A DNA stretch of 64,000 nucleotides from Hymenobacter lapidiphilus (GCF_003417065.2 NZ_QVLT01000018.1:19737-83736); one strand, 5' to 3'. Numbered from the stretch's first letter, positions 34,410 through 42,919 are shown. Notes: generated by a model from the letters alone, not told the origin. Program-made: numbers and translations.

Positions 34410-36170
34410 TCAAGCGTACTGCATCTGGTAGAGGTTGGCGTAGAAGCCCTGGTGGCGCAGCAGCTCCTCGTGGGTGCCCGACTCCTTGATTTCGCCCTTG
34501 TCGAGCACGATAATCTGGTCGGCTTTCTGGATAGTGCTCAGGCGGTGGGCAATAACGAGGCTCGTGCGGCCCTGCATCAGCTTCTCGATGGCCTGCTGAA
34601 TCAGCTCCTCGGTTTCCGAATCGACCGACGAAGTGGCCTCATCGAGAATGATGATGCGCGGCTGGTACACCATGGCCCGCACGAAGCTTATGAGCTGGCG
34701 CTGGCCCACCGAGAGGGTGGCGCCGCGCTCCATCACGGCATAGTCGAGGGCGCCGGGCAGCCGCTCGATGAAGCGGCGGGCACCCACAAGGTCGGCGGCT
34801 TCCCAGATTTGCGCGTCGGAGATGTCGGTTTTGCCCAGCGTGATGTTGTCGCGGATAGTACCAGCGAACAGGAACACGTCCTGGAGCACCACGCCGATGT
34901 GGCGGCGTAGGTCCTTGAGGTCGTAGTCGCGCAGGTCGTGGCCGTCGATGCGGATGGTGCCTTTATTGATTTCGTAGAAGCGGCTCAGCAGGTTGATAAT
35001 GCTGGTTTTGCCCGCCCCGGTGGCCCCCACGAAGGCGTAGGTCTGGCCGGCCTTGATATCGAAGTTCACGTCGCGCAGCACCCAATCCTCGTCGTTGTAG
35101 GCAAACCAGACGTGCTCGAACTGCACGTCGCCGCGCAGCTGCTCGGGAATGTAGGAGCCATTGTCAGGTATCAGCTCCTTGCTATCGAGCAGCTTCAGCA
35201 GGCGTTCGGTGCTTACCAGGCCCAGCTGCAGCGTGTTGAACCGGTCGGCAATCTGGCGGATGGGCCGAAAGAACAGGGCGTTGTACATGATGAAGGCGAT
35301 GAGCGCGCCCTTGGAAATCGTGCCCTCAATCTGGCCCTGGGCGGCGTACCACACCAGCAGACCCACACCGGCAGCGGCCAGCACTTCGGCCACCGGGAAG
35401 TAGATGCTGTAGTAAAGCACCGAGCGCACGTTGGCGCGGGTGTGCTCCTGGTTGATGGCCTCGAACTTGCGCTGCTCGCGGGCTTCGTTGTTGAAAATCT
35501 GCACTACGTTCATGCCCGTCAGGTGCTCCTGCACGAAGGAGTTGAGGCTGGACACGGCCGTGCGCACCTCCTGGAACGACTGCTTGATTTTCTCCTTGAA
35601 AACGTAGGTGCTGATGAGCAGCGGCGGAATCACCGACAGGCTGATAAGCGTCAGCCGCCAGTCGATGTAAAACATGAAGCTCACGATGAACACGAGCTGC
35701 AGAATGTCGCCAATCATGGCCGCTAGACCCTCGCTGAACACGTCCGACAGCGTTTCGACGTCGGAGATATTGCGCGTGACGAGCTGGCCGATGGGCGTGC
35801 GGTCGAAGAACTTGAGGCGCAGGTCGAGGATGTGCTGGTAGAGGTCGACGCGGATGTCGCGCACGATGTACTGGCCCAGCCAGCCGCCGAAATACGTCTG
35901 CAGGTAGCTGACCACGGCGTGGCCCGTCAGCAGCACCAGCAGCAGCCCGAACATCTTGTTTAGCCCTGCCACATCACCCTGCTCGATGCTCACATCGACC
36001 ATCTGCTGAATCAGGAAGGGCCGCAGCGTGCCCAGCGCGGCCGTGGCAACGGTGAGGAAAATCAGGAAATAAAAGACGCGCTTATAGGGCCGCACGTACT
36101 TCATCAGCCGGCGCAGCACCTGCCAGTCGAATACGTTGCCGGTTTTGGTGGCGGGGGTAGCTTGCTCCAT
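34410..36170 (-). CDS. ABC exporter half-transporter with canonical Walker B and LSVGQ signature
   Basis: A 586-residue half-transporter with six membrane helices (about residues 1-320) and an ATPase domain. It has Walker A GATGAGKTS, signature LSVGQ (residues 486-490, an altered LSGGQ), Walker B IIILDE with catalytic Glu511, and H-loop IAHRLS. It is complementary to the plus-strand gene at 30009: that gene lacks the catalytic Glu but has the canonical signature. Together they match the arrangement of heterodimeric exporters (BmrCD, TM287/288), where one ATP site is inactive. Each could also act alone. Start and length are typical. Confidence 0.93.
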   Translation of the reverse strand: MEQATPATKTGNVFDWQVLRRLMKYVRPYKRVFYFLIFLTVATAALGTLRPFLIQQMVDVSIEQGDVAGLNKMFGLLLVLLTGHAVVSYLQTYFGGWLGQYIVRDIRVDLYQHILDLRLKFFDRTPIGQLVTRNISDVETLSDVFSEGLAAMIGDILQLVFIVSFMFYIDWRLTLISLSVIPPLLISTYVFKEKIKQSFQEVRTAVSSLNSFVQEHLTGMNVVQIFNNEAREQRKFEAINQEHTRANVRSVLYYSIYFPVAEVLAAAGVGLLVWYAAQGQIEGTISKGALIAFIMYNALFFRPIRQIADRFNTLQLGLVSTERLLKLLDSKELIPDNGSYIPEQLRGDVQFEHVWFAYNDEDWVLRDVNFDIKAGQTYAFVGATGAGKTSIINLLSRFYEINKGTIRIDGHDLRDYDLKDLRRHIGVVLQDVFLFAGTIRDNITLGKTDISDAQIWEAADLVGARRFIERLPGALDYAVMERGATLSVGQRQLISFVRAMVYQPRIIILDEATSSVDSETEELIQQAIEKLMQGRTSLVIAHRLSTIQKADQIIVLDKGEIKESGTHEELLRHQGFYANLYQMQYA

Positions 36171-36250
36171 TCGTGGTTTCTACGAGAATGCAAAGGTAAC
36201 CAGCCGGCGGGCGGAATGTGAGGAGGAGCCAGAAGATAGAAGTCAGAATG

Positions 36251-36353
36251 GCACGTTATTCAGAGCAAAGCGAAGAATCTCGCATGCTGACGCTGGCCAA
36301 TGCTTGCTCAACGACTTCACGCGATATTCTTCGCTTCGCTCTGAATGACGTGC
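36251..36353. repeat. Palindromic intergenic repeat, GTTATTCAGAGCAAAG copy
   Basis: GCACGTTATTCAGAGCAAAG with continuation AGAATCTCGCATGCTGACG pairs with the complement ending ATGACGTGC; the match in the inner half is weaker. It lies just upstream of the ABC gene and after truA in the minus orientation. Confidence 0.8.
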
Positions 36354-36368
36354 TATTTCAGCTCCGTT

Positions 36369-37160
36369 CTATTCCCCTTTAAAATACGGCAGCCCGGCGG
36401 GCAGCAGCGCCGCGTCTACCAGCTCGGCCGGGTACTCGACGCGGCACAGGAACAGGCCGCCGGCCAGGGCCGCGCCGCTGGCGTGCACGCGGCTCAGGCT
36501 CCGGAAAACCTCGCCGAACTGCTCCGGGCTCAGCTTGCCCCGGCCCACGCTCAGCAGGGTTCCCACCACCAGCCGCACCATGCCGCGCACGAAACGGTTG
36601 GCCCGGATGCGGAACACCAATCCGCCCGGCTCCAGGTGCCAGCCGGCCTCGAAGCAGGTGCAGTTGTAATGCTTCTCGGCACCTTTCACTTTGGAAAAGC
36701 TGGTGAAATCGTGGGTGCCGACCAGCAGGGCCGCTGCCTCGTTCATGGCTTCCAGGTTGGGGGCGCGGTCGAGGTAGAGGCTGAAGCGGGTGGCGAAGGG
36801 GTCGGGGATGAGACGCACATGGTACTCGTAGGTGCGGGCCCGGGCCGCAAAGCGGGCGTGGGCATCGGCCGGCACCGGGTGTAGCACCTGCCCCCGAATG
36901 CCGGTGGGCAGCGCCCGGTTGAGGCGGTAGAGCAGCGTGGGCAAATCGAGGCTGTCGGGCACATCGGCATCGAAATGCGCCACCTGATGGCTGGCATGCA
37001 CGCCCGAATCGGTGCGGCCGCTGCCCAGGCAGTACACCGGCTGGCGCAGCACCTGGCTCAGGCAGCGGTCCAACTCCTGCTGCACCGTCGTCACCCGCGG
37101 CTGAATCTGCCAGCCGTGGTACTCAGTGCCGTCGTAGGCTAGGTGCAGGAAGTAGCGCAT
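36369..37160 (-). CDS. truA: tRNA pseudouridine synthase A
   Basis: Makes pseudouridine at positions 38-40 in the tRNA anticodon arm. The 263-residue protein has the catalytic Asp in GSGRTDSGVHASHQV, the N-terminal LAYDGTEYHGWQIQP, and a C-terminal FVRGMVRLVVGTLL segment; the size is right. Its upstream flank contains a palindrome of the GAGCTGTTAGCT type. Confidence 0.96.
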   Translation of the reverse strand: MRYFLHLAYDGTEYHGWQIQPRVTTVQQELDRCLSQVLRQPVYCLGSGRTDSGVHASHQVAHFDADVPDSLDLPTLLYRLNRALPTGIRGQVLHPVPADAHARFAARARTYEYHVRLIPDPFATRFSLYLDRAPNLEAMNEAAALLVGTHDFTSFSKVKGAEKHYNCTCFEAGWHLEPGGLVFRIRANRFVRGMVRLVVGTLLSVGRGKLSPEQFGEVFRSLSRVHASGAALAGGLFLCRVEYPAELVDAALLPAGLPYFKGE

Positions 37161-37164
37161 GTTT

Positions 37165-37262
37165 TTGAGCTGTTAGCCTTTAGCTGAGAGCTGTTAGCTT
37201 TTTTGTGAAGTCGTTATGTCAGTAGAGAGCTAACAGCTGTCAGCTACAAGCTAACAGCTCAA
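37165..37262. repeat. Long palindrome, GAGCTGTTAGCT type
   Basis: The left part TTGAGCTGTTAGCCTTTAGC, with a second GAGCTGTTAGCTT unit, pairs with the right part ending AGCTAACAGCTCAA. It separates two minus-strand genes (truA, GNAT). The same GAGCTGTTAGCT word flanks the terminator at 10357-10459. Confidence 0.75.
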
Positions 37263-37267
37263 GGACG

Positions 37268-37807
37268 CTATACCACCAGCGCGTAGAGCAACGAATCCAG
37301 GGTTTGGTCATCCTTTACTACGCTGCGGCGCATGCGGCCTTCGAGCTCGTAGCCGGCCTTTTCGAGCACCCGGGCTGAGGCGGGGTTGTTGGCGAATACT
37401 ACCGCGTAGAGCCGGCAGACGTCGAAATGGGCCAGCACGTAGGCCGAGGTGGTGCGCACGACGGCCGTGGCCAGCCCCCGGCCCCAGCAGGCGGGCGTGA
37501 GCCAATATCCGATTTCGGCCGAGCGGCGGCGCACGTCGGTTTTGAAGTGGACCCCTACGCTCCCCACCGGCTCGCCGTCAACTTCAATGGCCAGAAACAG
37601 GTCGCGGGTGCTGTCGGCCACCAGACACAGGAAAAACTCCGCGTCGCCGGCCGAGTAGGGAAACGGAAACGTGTCGCGCATGTGGCGCGCTACCCGGTCG
37701 TCGTTTGCATGGCGGGCCAGGGCTGGCGCATCGGCAAACGTCCAGGGCCGCAGCCGGGCCCCAGTTACGGGCAGCTCCAGTGTCGGGTTCAGCAGCGGGT
37801 CGTGCAT
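37268..37807 (-). CDS. RimJ/RimL-type GNAT N-acetyltransferase
   Basis: A 179-residue acetyltransferase using acetyl-CoA. The start LRPWTFADAPALARHANDDRVARHM and the acetyl-CoA motif region GYWLTPACWGRGLATAVVRTT, followed by VFANNPASARVLEKAGYELEG, fit the RimJ/RimL subgroup. The substrate (a protein N-terminus or small amine) is unknown. It overlaps nothing and is preceded by its own palindrome. Confidence 0.9.
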   Translation of the reverse strand: MHDPLLNPTLELPVTGARLRPWTFADAPALARHANDDRVARHMRDTFPFPYSAGDAEFFLCLVADSTRDLFLAIEVDGEPVGSVGVHFKTDVRRRSAEIGYWLTPACWGRGLATAVVRTTSAYVLAHFDVCRLYAVVFANNPASARVLEKAGYELEGRMRRSVVKDDQTLDSLLYALVV

Positions 37808-37825
37808 GAATGAATTATACTATCG

Positions 37826-37942
37826 GCTGTAGCGCGAAACTCCGGCTTCGCGTATCGTTGAACGATTACACGCGGCGCGGCAGTCAGAAATGATAGGCGA
37901 AGCCGGAGCTTAGTTTCACTGTTCTGCGGTTCGCGCTACAGC
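37826..37942. repeat. Imperfect palindrome, GCTGTAGCGCGAA type
   Basis: GCTGTAGCGCGAA pairs perfectly with TTCGCGCTACAGC at the ends, and further in CTCCGGCTTCGC pairs with GCGAAGCCGGAG. A right-side insertion of about 17 bases breaks the symmetry. Lies between two minus-strand genes, GNAT and thiolase. Confidence 0.65.
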
Positions 37943-37948
37943 TCGTAC

Positions 37949-39148
37949 CTACAGCTTCTCGTAAATAATAGCCGCGCCCTGGCCGACGCCCACGCACATA
38001 GTGGCCAGGCCGTAGCGCACATTGTCGCGGCGCTGCATTTCGTGCAGTAGCGTGGCCGTTATGCGGGTGCCACTGGCTCCCAGCGGGTGGCCGATGGCAA
38101 TGGAGCCGCCATTCACGTTCACTTTGGCCGGGTCGATGCCCAGCTCGCGCATGGAGGCCAGGGCCTGGGCGGCAAAGGCTTCGTTGAGTTCGAATAGGTC
38201 GATGTCGTCGATGCTGAGGCCGGCGCGCTCCAGCACCTTACGGGTAGCCGATATCGGCCCGATGCCCATGTACGCGGGGTCGACGCCGGTAACGGCTGAG
38301 GCCACTACCCGGGCCATGGGCTTGAGGCCATACTTCTCCAAAGCAGTTTCACTTACCAGGAGCAGGGCGGCGGCCCCGTCGTTGATGCCGGCCGAGTTGC
38401 CGGCCGTTACGCTGCCATCTACCTGGAAGGCGGGCCGTAGCGTGGCGAGCTTTTCGAGGGTGGAAAGGCGCGGGTGCTCATCCTGATCGAAGAGAGCCGC
38501 ATGGCCCTTCGGATTCGCAATGAATACGGGCACGATTTCGCGGCGGAAGCGGCCCTTCTCGAAGGCACGCTGGTACTTTCGCTGCGAGTCGAAGGCGAAC
38601 TGGTCCTGGTCGGCGCGGCTCACGTTGTACTGGCGGGCTACGTTTTCGGCCGTTTCGCCCATGGCGTAAGGGTGGTGCAGCTTCGAGAGCTTGGGGTTGA
38701 CGAAGCGCCAGCCCAGCGTGGTGTCGTGGGCCGTAAAGTCGCGGTCGAAGGCCGTCGTCGATTTGGCCATTACGAAGGGCGCGCGGGTCATGCTTTCGGT
38801 GCCGCCGGCCAGGTACACGTCGCCCTCGCCGGCCCGGATGGCGCGCGAAGCGTCCATGATGCTCTGCAGGCCCGAGGCGCACAAGCGGTTGACGGTGTTG
38901 CCGGGCACCGTAACGGGCAAGCCAGCCAGCAGCGCAGCCATACGGGCCACGTTACGGTTGTCTTCTCCAGCCTGGTTGGCAGCCCCCAGAATCACGTCTT
39001 CAACGGCGCTGGGGTCGAGGGTGGGGTTGCGGCGGAGCAGCTCACGCAGGACGTGGGCGGCCATATCGTCGGGGCGGACGCTGCTGAGCGCCCCGCCAAA
39101 TTTGCCAATGGGAGTGCGGACGGCGTCCACGATATAGGCGGTAGGCAT
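37949..39148 (-). CDS. Acetyl-CoA acyltransferase (thiolase)
   Basis: A 399-residue thiolase that cleaves or forms 3-ketoacyl-CoA. The catalytic Cys is in NRLCASGLQSI, the second half has NGGSIAIGHPLGASG with the active His, and the C-terminal CVGVGQGAAIIYE carries the second catalytic Cys. Sequence details such as GGTESMTRAPF are those of the degradative, FadA/PcaF-like class. No other beta-oxidation or aromatic-degradation gene is adjacent, so the pathway cannot be fixed. Confidence 0.93.
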   Translation of the reverse strand: MPTAYIVDAVRTPIGKFGGALSSVRPDDMAAHVLRELLRRNPTLDPSAVEDVILGAANQAGEDNRNVARMAALLAGLPVTVPGNTVNRLCASGLQSIMDASRAIRAGEGDVYLAGGTESMTRAPFVMAKSTTAFDRDFTAHDTTLGWRFVNPKLSKLHHPYAMGETAENVARQYNVSRADQDQFAFDSQRKYQRAFEKGRFRREIVPVFIANPKGHAALFDQDEHPRLSTLEKLATLRPAFQVDGSVTAGNSAGINDGAAALLLVSETALEKYGLKPMARVVASAVTGVDPAYMGIGPISATRKVLERAGLSIDDIDLFELNEAFAAQALASMRELGIDPAKVNVNGGSIAIGHPLGASGTRITATLLHEMQRRDNVRYGLATMCVGVGQGAAIIYEKL

Positions 39149-39182
39149 GGAGAGGAATCCTGTTTTTCTGGTCGCAGTTGGC

Positions 39183-39190
39183 TACTTTTG
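39183..39190 (+). promoter_or_regulatory. Putative -7 promoter box for the DUF4293 gene
   Basis: TACTTTTG matches TAnnTTTG, 48 bases before the ATG at 39239. The region also serves the divergent thiolase gene. No convincing -33 box. Confidence 0.45.
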
Positions 39191-39238
39191 TCGTCCCGCA
39201 GGGGCGTTTTTAGTCAGCCGAACAGTCAATCCACAAAG

Positions 39239-39721
39239 ATGATACAAAGAATCCAAAGCGTATTTCTGCTGCTGCTGGCCCTGTCCATGCTCAGCGTACT
39301 GGTGGTGCCCATCTGGACTAAAACCGACCCCGCCAGCCAGGGAACGGCCCTGCTAACGGCCTTTACGCTCAGTTTCGCCAGTGCCGCGCCGGGCGGCAGC
39401 ACCCTCGGCGCAACCAATACCTGGGCCATTGCGGCATTGGCCGTGGCTTCGGCGGCCGTGGCGTTGCTATCCATCTTCCAGTTCCGCAACCGCTTCAACC
39501 AGCTCAAGCTGGGCATGCTCAACTTCCTGCTGATTGTGGGCACCATCGCCGCCAACTTTTACTACTCCAGCCAGGGCGAGCAGCTGCTCAACATCAAGCT
39601 TATCGGCACTTATGAGGCCGGGTTCTACCTGCCCACGCTGGCCCTGATGCTTAACCTGCTGGCCAGCCGCTTCATCCGGCGCGATGAGCGGCTGGTTCGC
39701 AGCATGGACCGGCTGCGGTAG
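39239..39721 (+). CDS. DUF4293 membrane protein
   Basis: A 160-residue protein with four predicted membrane helices. Its start, MIQRIQSVFLLLLALSM, is the characteristic beginning of Bacteroidota DUF4293 proteins. The middle is an Ala/Ser-rich outer loop and the C-terminal end is charged (RRDERLVRSMDRLR). Function unknown. An upstream in-frame start is unsupported, since it would run through the thiolase gene on the other strand. Confidence 0.88.
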   Translation: MIQRIQSVFLLLLALSMLSVLVVPIWTKTDPASQGTALLTAFTLSFASAAPGGSTLGATNTWAIAALAVASAAVALLSIFQFRNRFNQLKLGMLNFLLIVGTIAANFYYSSQGEQLLNIKLIGTYEAGFYLPTLALMLNLLASRFIRRDERLVRSMDRLR

Positions 39722-39738
39722 CAGTTTGCAGTAGCCTT

Positions 39739-40365
39739 TTACAGGCCCCGCACCAACGCCAGCAGCTCCTGCTGAATCGCGCGGGTTTTATCCTGGGCAT
39801 ACCAGCCGTGCAGTTTTTCGGCAAATTCTTCGTGAGTAGCACCGGCCGCCTTGGTTTCCAGAAATAAATCCTGGGCTTCGGCGGGGCGCGGGCCCCAGTT
39901 GGCTACCTCGGTACGGGTGTCGGCGTGCAGCACCAGCAGCTTCGGGATGGCCCGGCCGCCGTTGGTGAGGTAGCGGTCCATCAGGTCCAAGTTTTCATCG
40001 CGCAGCAAGTAGTACGTCCTGATTCGGCCCTTACTGGCCTGGGCCATTTTTTCGAGTACGGGCACAATCTGGGCCGCGTCGCCGCACCAGCCTTCGGTAA
40101 TAATAACCCAGGCATACTCCCGCGTCAGGGCCTCCAAGGCCTGCTGCAGCTCGGGCAGCAGTTCCGCTTTCTTGTCGAGGCGCTGCATGCGCTGGATGTT
40201 GAGCCTGGCGTAATCCGTCAGTTCGGGCGACTGCGTCTCGCCGGTGGTCTGTCCCTGGGCCATCAGCTCATCGATTCGCTGGCGGTACTGGGCGTAGGAA
40301 AGGGCCGTAGCGAGGCGCTCGGCGCTGAGCACGGGCGGCTGGGCCGGAATAGGCGGGTTGGTCAT
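39739..40365 (-). CDS. Thioredoxin-fold protein with a single active-site Cys
   Basis: A 208-residue cytoplasmic protein, from Met at 40365. The thioredoxin fold is recognised by WVIITEGWCGDAAQIVPVLEKM, DENLDLMDRYLTNGGRAIPKLLVL and TEVANWGPRP. In WCGDA only one Cys is present, so a normal dithiol/disulfide cycle is unlikely; this single-Cys form is common in this phylum. The ATG at 40410 would add 15 unrelated residues. Convergent with the DUF4293 gene, with 17 bases between the two stops. Confidence 0.85.
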   Translation of the reverse strand: MTNPPIPAQPPVLSAERLATALSYAQYRQRIDELMAQGQTTGETQSPELTDYARLNIQRMQRLDKKAELLPELQQALEALTREYAWVIITEGWCGDAAQIVPVLEKMAQASKGRIRTYYLLRDENLDLMDRYLTNGGRAIPKLLVLHADTRTEVANWGPRPAEAQDLFLETKAAGATHEEFAEKLHGWYAQDKTRAIQQELLALVRGL

Positions 40366-40427
40366 GGAAAGGGGAAGGGATGGAAACGGTAGAGCGGCAG
40401 CATCAGCCACACGCGCTTTCTTTCTAA

Positions 40428-40484
40428 CAAACGCAAAACCCTTTCGGTTGGCTGCCCGAGCCGCCCGAAAGGGTTTTGCGTTTG
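40428..40484. terminator. 20-bp perfect stem terminator between DinB and thioredoxin-like genes
   Basis: CAAACGCAAAACCCTTTCGG pairs perfectly with its complement across a 17-base loop. In the minus direction it follows the DinB gene's translation start region of its neighbour, that is, it lies upstream of the thioredoxin-like gene and downstream of DinB (stop at 40522). Confidence 0.8.
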
Positions 40485-40521
40485 CTCACTGCCCGATACG
40501 CGTAAGCAGCTTTCGGCCGGG

Positions 40522-41025
40522 CTACAGGCTGGGCACGTCGGCCGCCGCAGCCTTAGCCGACAGTTCGCGGCAGTGAGTGATGAAGTCGGTGTTGATAGGC
40601 TCCAGGCCGGCGGCGCGCAGCTCCTTGGCCACCTGGCCGCGGTGGTAGTTGCCGTGAATGGGCATGTGCGTCAGAATATCGGAAACCTGACTGGTGAAAC
40701 CGTCGCCGGCCGAGTTGGTGTACGTAATGAGGCGGTTCAGCTCCGCATCGTCGGCCTGCTGGCAGTACTGATGGAAGCGCTCCGACGTTTGCTCGTGCCA
40801 GTGGTGCAGGCCGGCCAAATCGTGCTCCTGCCACACTTTTACGGGGCTGGCCGTGTTGGTGAGGCGGCCGAGCCAGATGGCCTGGGCGTTGAGTGCGTGG
40901 CTGTAGATGCGCATTCCGCCTGCGGGCAGCGTGGCGCCCTGGGCTACGAGGCTATCAAGGTGGCCGAGCAGGGTGTTGTTGGCCCACACGTTGTATGCGC
41001 CAAGCTTTTCAATGGTGTTAATCAT
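40522..41025 (-). CDS. DinB-family protein
   Basis: A 167-residue four-helix-bundle protein of the DinB/YfiT metalloprotein family. Likely metal ligands are His in NAQAIWLGRL-adjacent IYSHALN, and the pair ILTHMPIHGNYHRGQVAKEL, a typical DinB H-x3-H pattern. Members are thiol-S-transferase-like or damage-inducible, but most, including this one, have no known reaction. The start at 41025 (MINTIEKLGAYNVWANN) is the conserved one. Confidence 0.9.
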   Translation of the reverse strand: MINTIEKLGAYNVWANNTLLGHLDSLVAQGATLPAGGMRIYSHALNAQAIWLGRLTNTASPVKVWQEHDLAGLHHWHEQTSERFHQYCQQADDAELNRLITYTNSAGDGFTSQVSDILTHMPIHGNYHRGQVAKELRAAGLEPINTDFITHCRELSAKAAAADVPSL

Positions 41026-41152
41026 TCTACTGAAAATGAAATGGGAGACGGGAGCGGTGCGACCCGACCGCGCGTAACGAAAGAGAAATGGGAAGGACAC
41101 AAAACTACATTATCTCGCTTCCCCTGTTGCCTTCCGTATTTCTACAGAAAAA

Positions 41153-41626
41153 CTACCGTGGGTCTTTCCAGACGAGCTTCTCTTCGGTTCGGGCTTTGGT
41201 AAAATCGGGGCATTGGCCGTCGCCCTTTCCCGTCAGGCCGCCGTCGGGGTGGCAGAGCAGCTTGCCATCGGCGGCGTACAGGTTGCTGAACTGGTCACAG
41301 CAGCCGGCCGTTTCGTAGTATGCCGTAGCGCCGTTGTACTGGTAGCTATAGATCTGGATGGGCGGATTGGCCTTTTTTGCCTCAAAATGCGCCTTAATTT
41401 TCTCTTCGAGCCAGGCCGGGCGCTTGGCCGTGCTGAAGGTGGGCTCGGGGTTGGGCGTGGGCTCGATGGTGTTGGCGCTAGTGGGCGCGGGCGTCGATAC
41501 CCCGTTGGCGTTGCCCGACTGTGGCGGGTCGGTGGGCGTGGTAAGGGCTATGCCGCGCTGGCAGGCCGTAGTAGTGGTAAACAGCGCCGCCGCCAGGCCG
41601 GCCGTCAGCAGAAAAGAAGTTCGCAT
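41153..41626 (-). CDS. Cys-rich lipoprotein, DUF6970-like
   Basis: A 157-residue lipoprotein with Cys22 in the lipobox (TTTTAC), a Thr/Pro-rich linker (residues about 30-60) and a small C-terminal domain. That domain reads PAWLEEKIKAHFE, PPIQIYSYQYNGATAYYETAGCCDQFSNLY, LLCHPDGGLTGKGDGQCPDF and ends LVWKDPR. The CC...C...C pattern and the GDGxCPDF block resemble the DUF6970 family from memory; this is not verified. Function unknown. Confidence 0.75.
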   Translation of the reverse strand: MRTSFLLTAGLAAALFTTTTACQRGIALTTPTDPPQSGNANGVSTPAPTSANTIEPTPNPEPTFSTAKRPAWLEEKIKAHFEAKKANPPIQIYSYQYNGATAYYETAGCCDQFSNLYAADGKLLCHPDGGLTGKGDGQCPDFTKARTEEKLVWKDPR

Positions 41627-41737
41627 ACAGGCAGTGGGTGGCGGAAAAACGGCCCTTGCCAGCAATTGCCGGAAAGCCGCCGTGCGCCCCAGTCATGGTA
41701 CGAAGCCCCGCCGTAGTTCGTTGGCTGGAGCTATAAT

Positions 41738-41788
41738 CCGGGAGGGACCGTCATTCTTTGCTGCGCGCTGAATGACGGTCCCTCCCGG
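41738..41788. terminator. 19-bp perfect stem terminator after dgkA
   Basis: CCGGGAGGGACCGTCATTC and its exact complement form a stem with a 13-base loop, 4 bases after the dgkA stop on the minus strand. The inner GTCATTC resembles the GTCATTCAGAGCGAAG palindromes, suggesting a shrunken copy. Confidence 0.85.
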
Positions 41789-41791
41789 CGC

Positions 41792-42193
41792 CTAAAAGAA
41801 ATACGGCCCGAACACCAGCAGGCCTACCACCAGCGCGGCCAGGGCCATTACCAGCACGGCACCGGCGGCCACATCCTTGGCGCGGCCCGCCAACGGGTGG
41901 TACTCCGGCGACACCAGGTTGACGACTGCCTCGATAGCCGTGTTCAGCAGCTCGGCACACCACACCGCGCCCACACTCAGGGCCACGGCCGCCCATTCCC
42001 AGCGCGCCAGGCCGCAGTACAGCCCCAGCCCCAGCACGGCGGCCGTGGCAACGGCATGAAACCAGAGGTGAACCTCGGTGCGCAATGCCGCCCCCACACC
42101 CCGGAAGGCGTGGCCGAAGCTGGCCATCCGGCGCAGCAGCAGGGTAGTGGGTCGCCCAGGGACGGGCGGTGGTGGCTTAGGCTCGGTCGTCAT
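41792..42193 (-). CDS. dgkA: Diacylglycerol/undecaprenol kinase
   Basis: Small membrane kinase of the DgkA family, 133 residues, phosphorylating diacylglycerol or undecaprenol. The active-site motif GAVWCAELLNTAIEAVVNL, followed by HPLAGRAKDVAAGAVL, is the family signature, with three membrane helices. Lacking the rest of lipid II genes nearby, the substrate stays open; outside proteobacteria these enzymes are often undecaprenol kinases. Its first 17 bases overlap the end of the upstream GNAT gene, so the two are co-transcribed. Confidence 0.92.
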   Translation of the reverse strand: MTTEPKPPPPVPGRPTTLLLRRMASFGHAFRGVGAALRTEVHLWFHAVATAAVLGLGLYCGLARWEWAAVALSVGAVWCAELLNTAIEAVVNLVSPEYHPLAGRAKDVAAGAVLVMALAALVVGLLVFGPYFF

Positions 42194-42773
42194 CGGTCTG
42201 GCGGAACACGCGCGCCCGCAGCTCTTCCCAGTCAGAGCGAATAACGCTGAAAATCACTGTGTCGCGCCGCACGCCACCCTGGGTGTAGCGGTGGCTGCGC
42301 AGCGTGCCTTCCTCGGTGGCCCCCAACCGGCGCATTGCCTCGCGCGACTTGGTGTTGCGGGCGTCGGTTTCCAGCTCAACCCGCTCGCAGCCCAGCACAT
42401 CGAACGCGTAGCGCAGCAGCAGGTATTTGCAGGCCCGGTTCAGGCCGGTGCGCTGAAACTCGGTGCCCAGCCAGGTGTACCCGATACTAATGCGCGCTTC
42501 CTCGGCACTTACGTTGTAAAAGCTGGTACTGCCGGCGGCCAGCCCGGTTTGCTTATCAATAATGAGCAACGGATAGCGCAGACCCCGCTCGCGGCCGTCC
42601 AGGGCCTGAGCAATATAGGCGGCCAGCCCAATGGCGTCGTCGGCGCGGGTCAGGGTGTAGGCCCATAACTCGGGGTCGGCGGCCACGGATAGTAGGGCCT
42701 CGTAGTCGGCCGTTGTGAGGGGCCGCAGTTGGGCCCGCTCGTTTTCGAGGATGATGTTCTGAGAGAAATCCAT
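42177..42773 (-). CDS. GNAT-family N-acetyltransferase
   Basis: A 198-residue acetyltransferase. Recognised by LRPLTTADYEALLSVAADPELW, ISIGYTWLGTEFQRTGLNRACKYLLLRYAF, and the DARNTKSREAMRRLGATEEG segment of the RimJ/RimL-type group. The acetyl-CoA loop is slightly atypical (RTGLNR). Substrate unknown. It overlaps dgkA by 17 bases and is preceded on the left by a short hairpin. Confidence 0.9.
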   Translation of the reverse strand: MDFSQNIILENERAQLRPLTTADYEALLSVAADPELWAYTLTRADDAIGLAAYIAQALDGRERGLRYPLLIIDKQTGLAAGSTSFYNVSAEEARISIGYTWLGTEFQRTGLNRACKYLLLRYAFDVLGCERVELETDARNTKSREAMRRLGATEEGTLRSHRYTQGGVRRDTVIFSVIRSDWEELRARVFRQTDDDRA

Positions 42774-42866
42774 AGCAGAATCAATTTACGGATATTGGTA
42801 AAGATGCCCGGAAAAAAAGTAAGCCGCCACCCCGGGCGGGGCAGCGGCTCACGAGCGAATAACCGA

Positions 42867-42899
42867 AACGTCATTCAGGATGCAGCGAAGAATGACGTT
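42867..42899. terminator. Short hairpin with GTCATTC core after fumC
   Basis: AACGTCATTC pairs with GAATGACGTT around a 13-base loop; about 20 bases past the fumC stop on the minus strand. Probably a remnant of the GTCATTC palindrome used as a terminator. Confidence 0.65.
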
Positions 42900-42919
42900 C
42901 TTATACCAGGCTCTGAAAC

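Noticed and set aside
34297..36353. Tandem palindromes as possible CRISPR repeats
   Set aside because: Copies are kilobases apart, each is a self-contained palindrome, and there are no regular spacers or cas genes.
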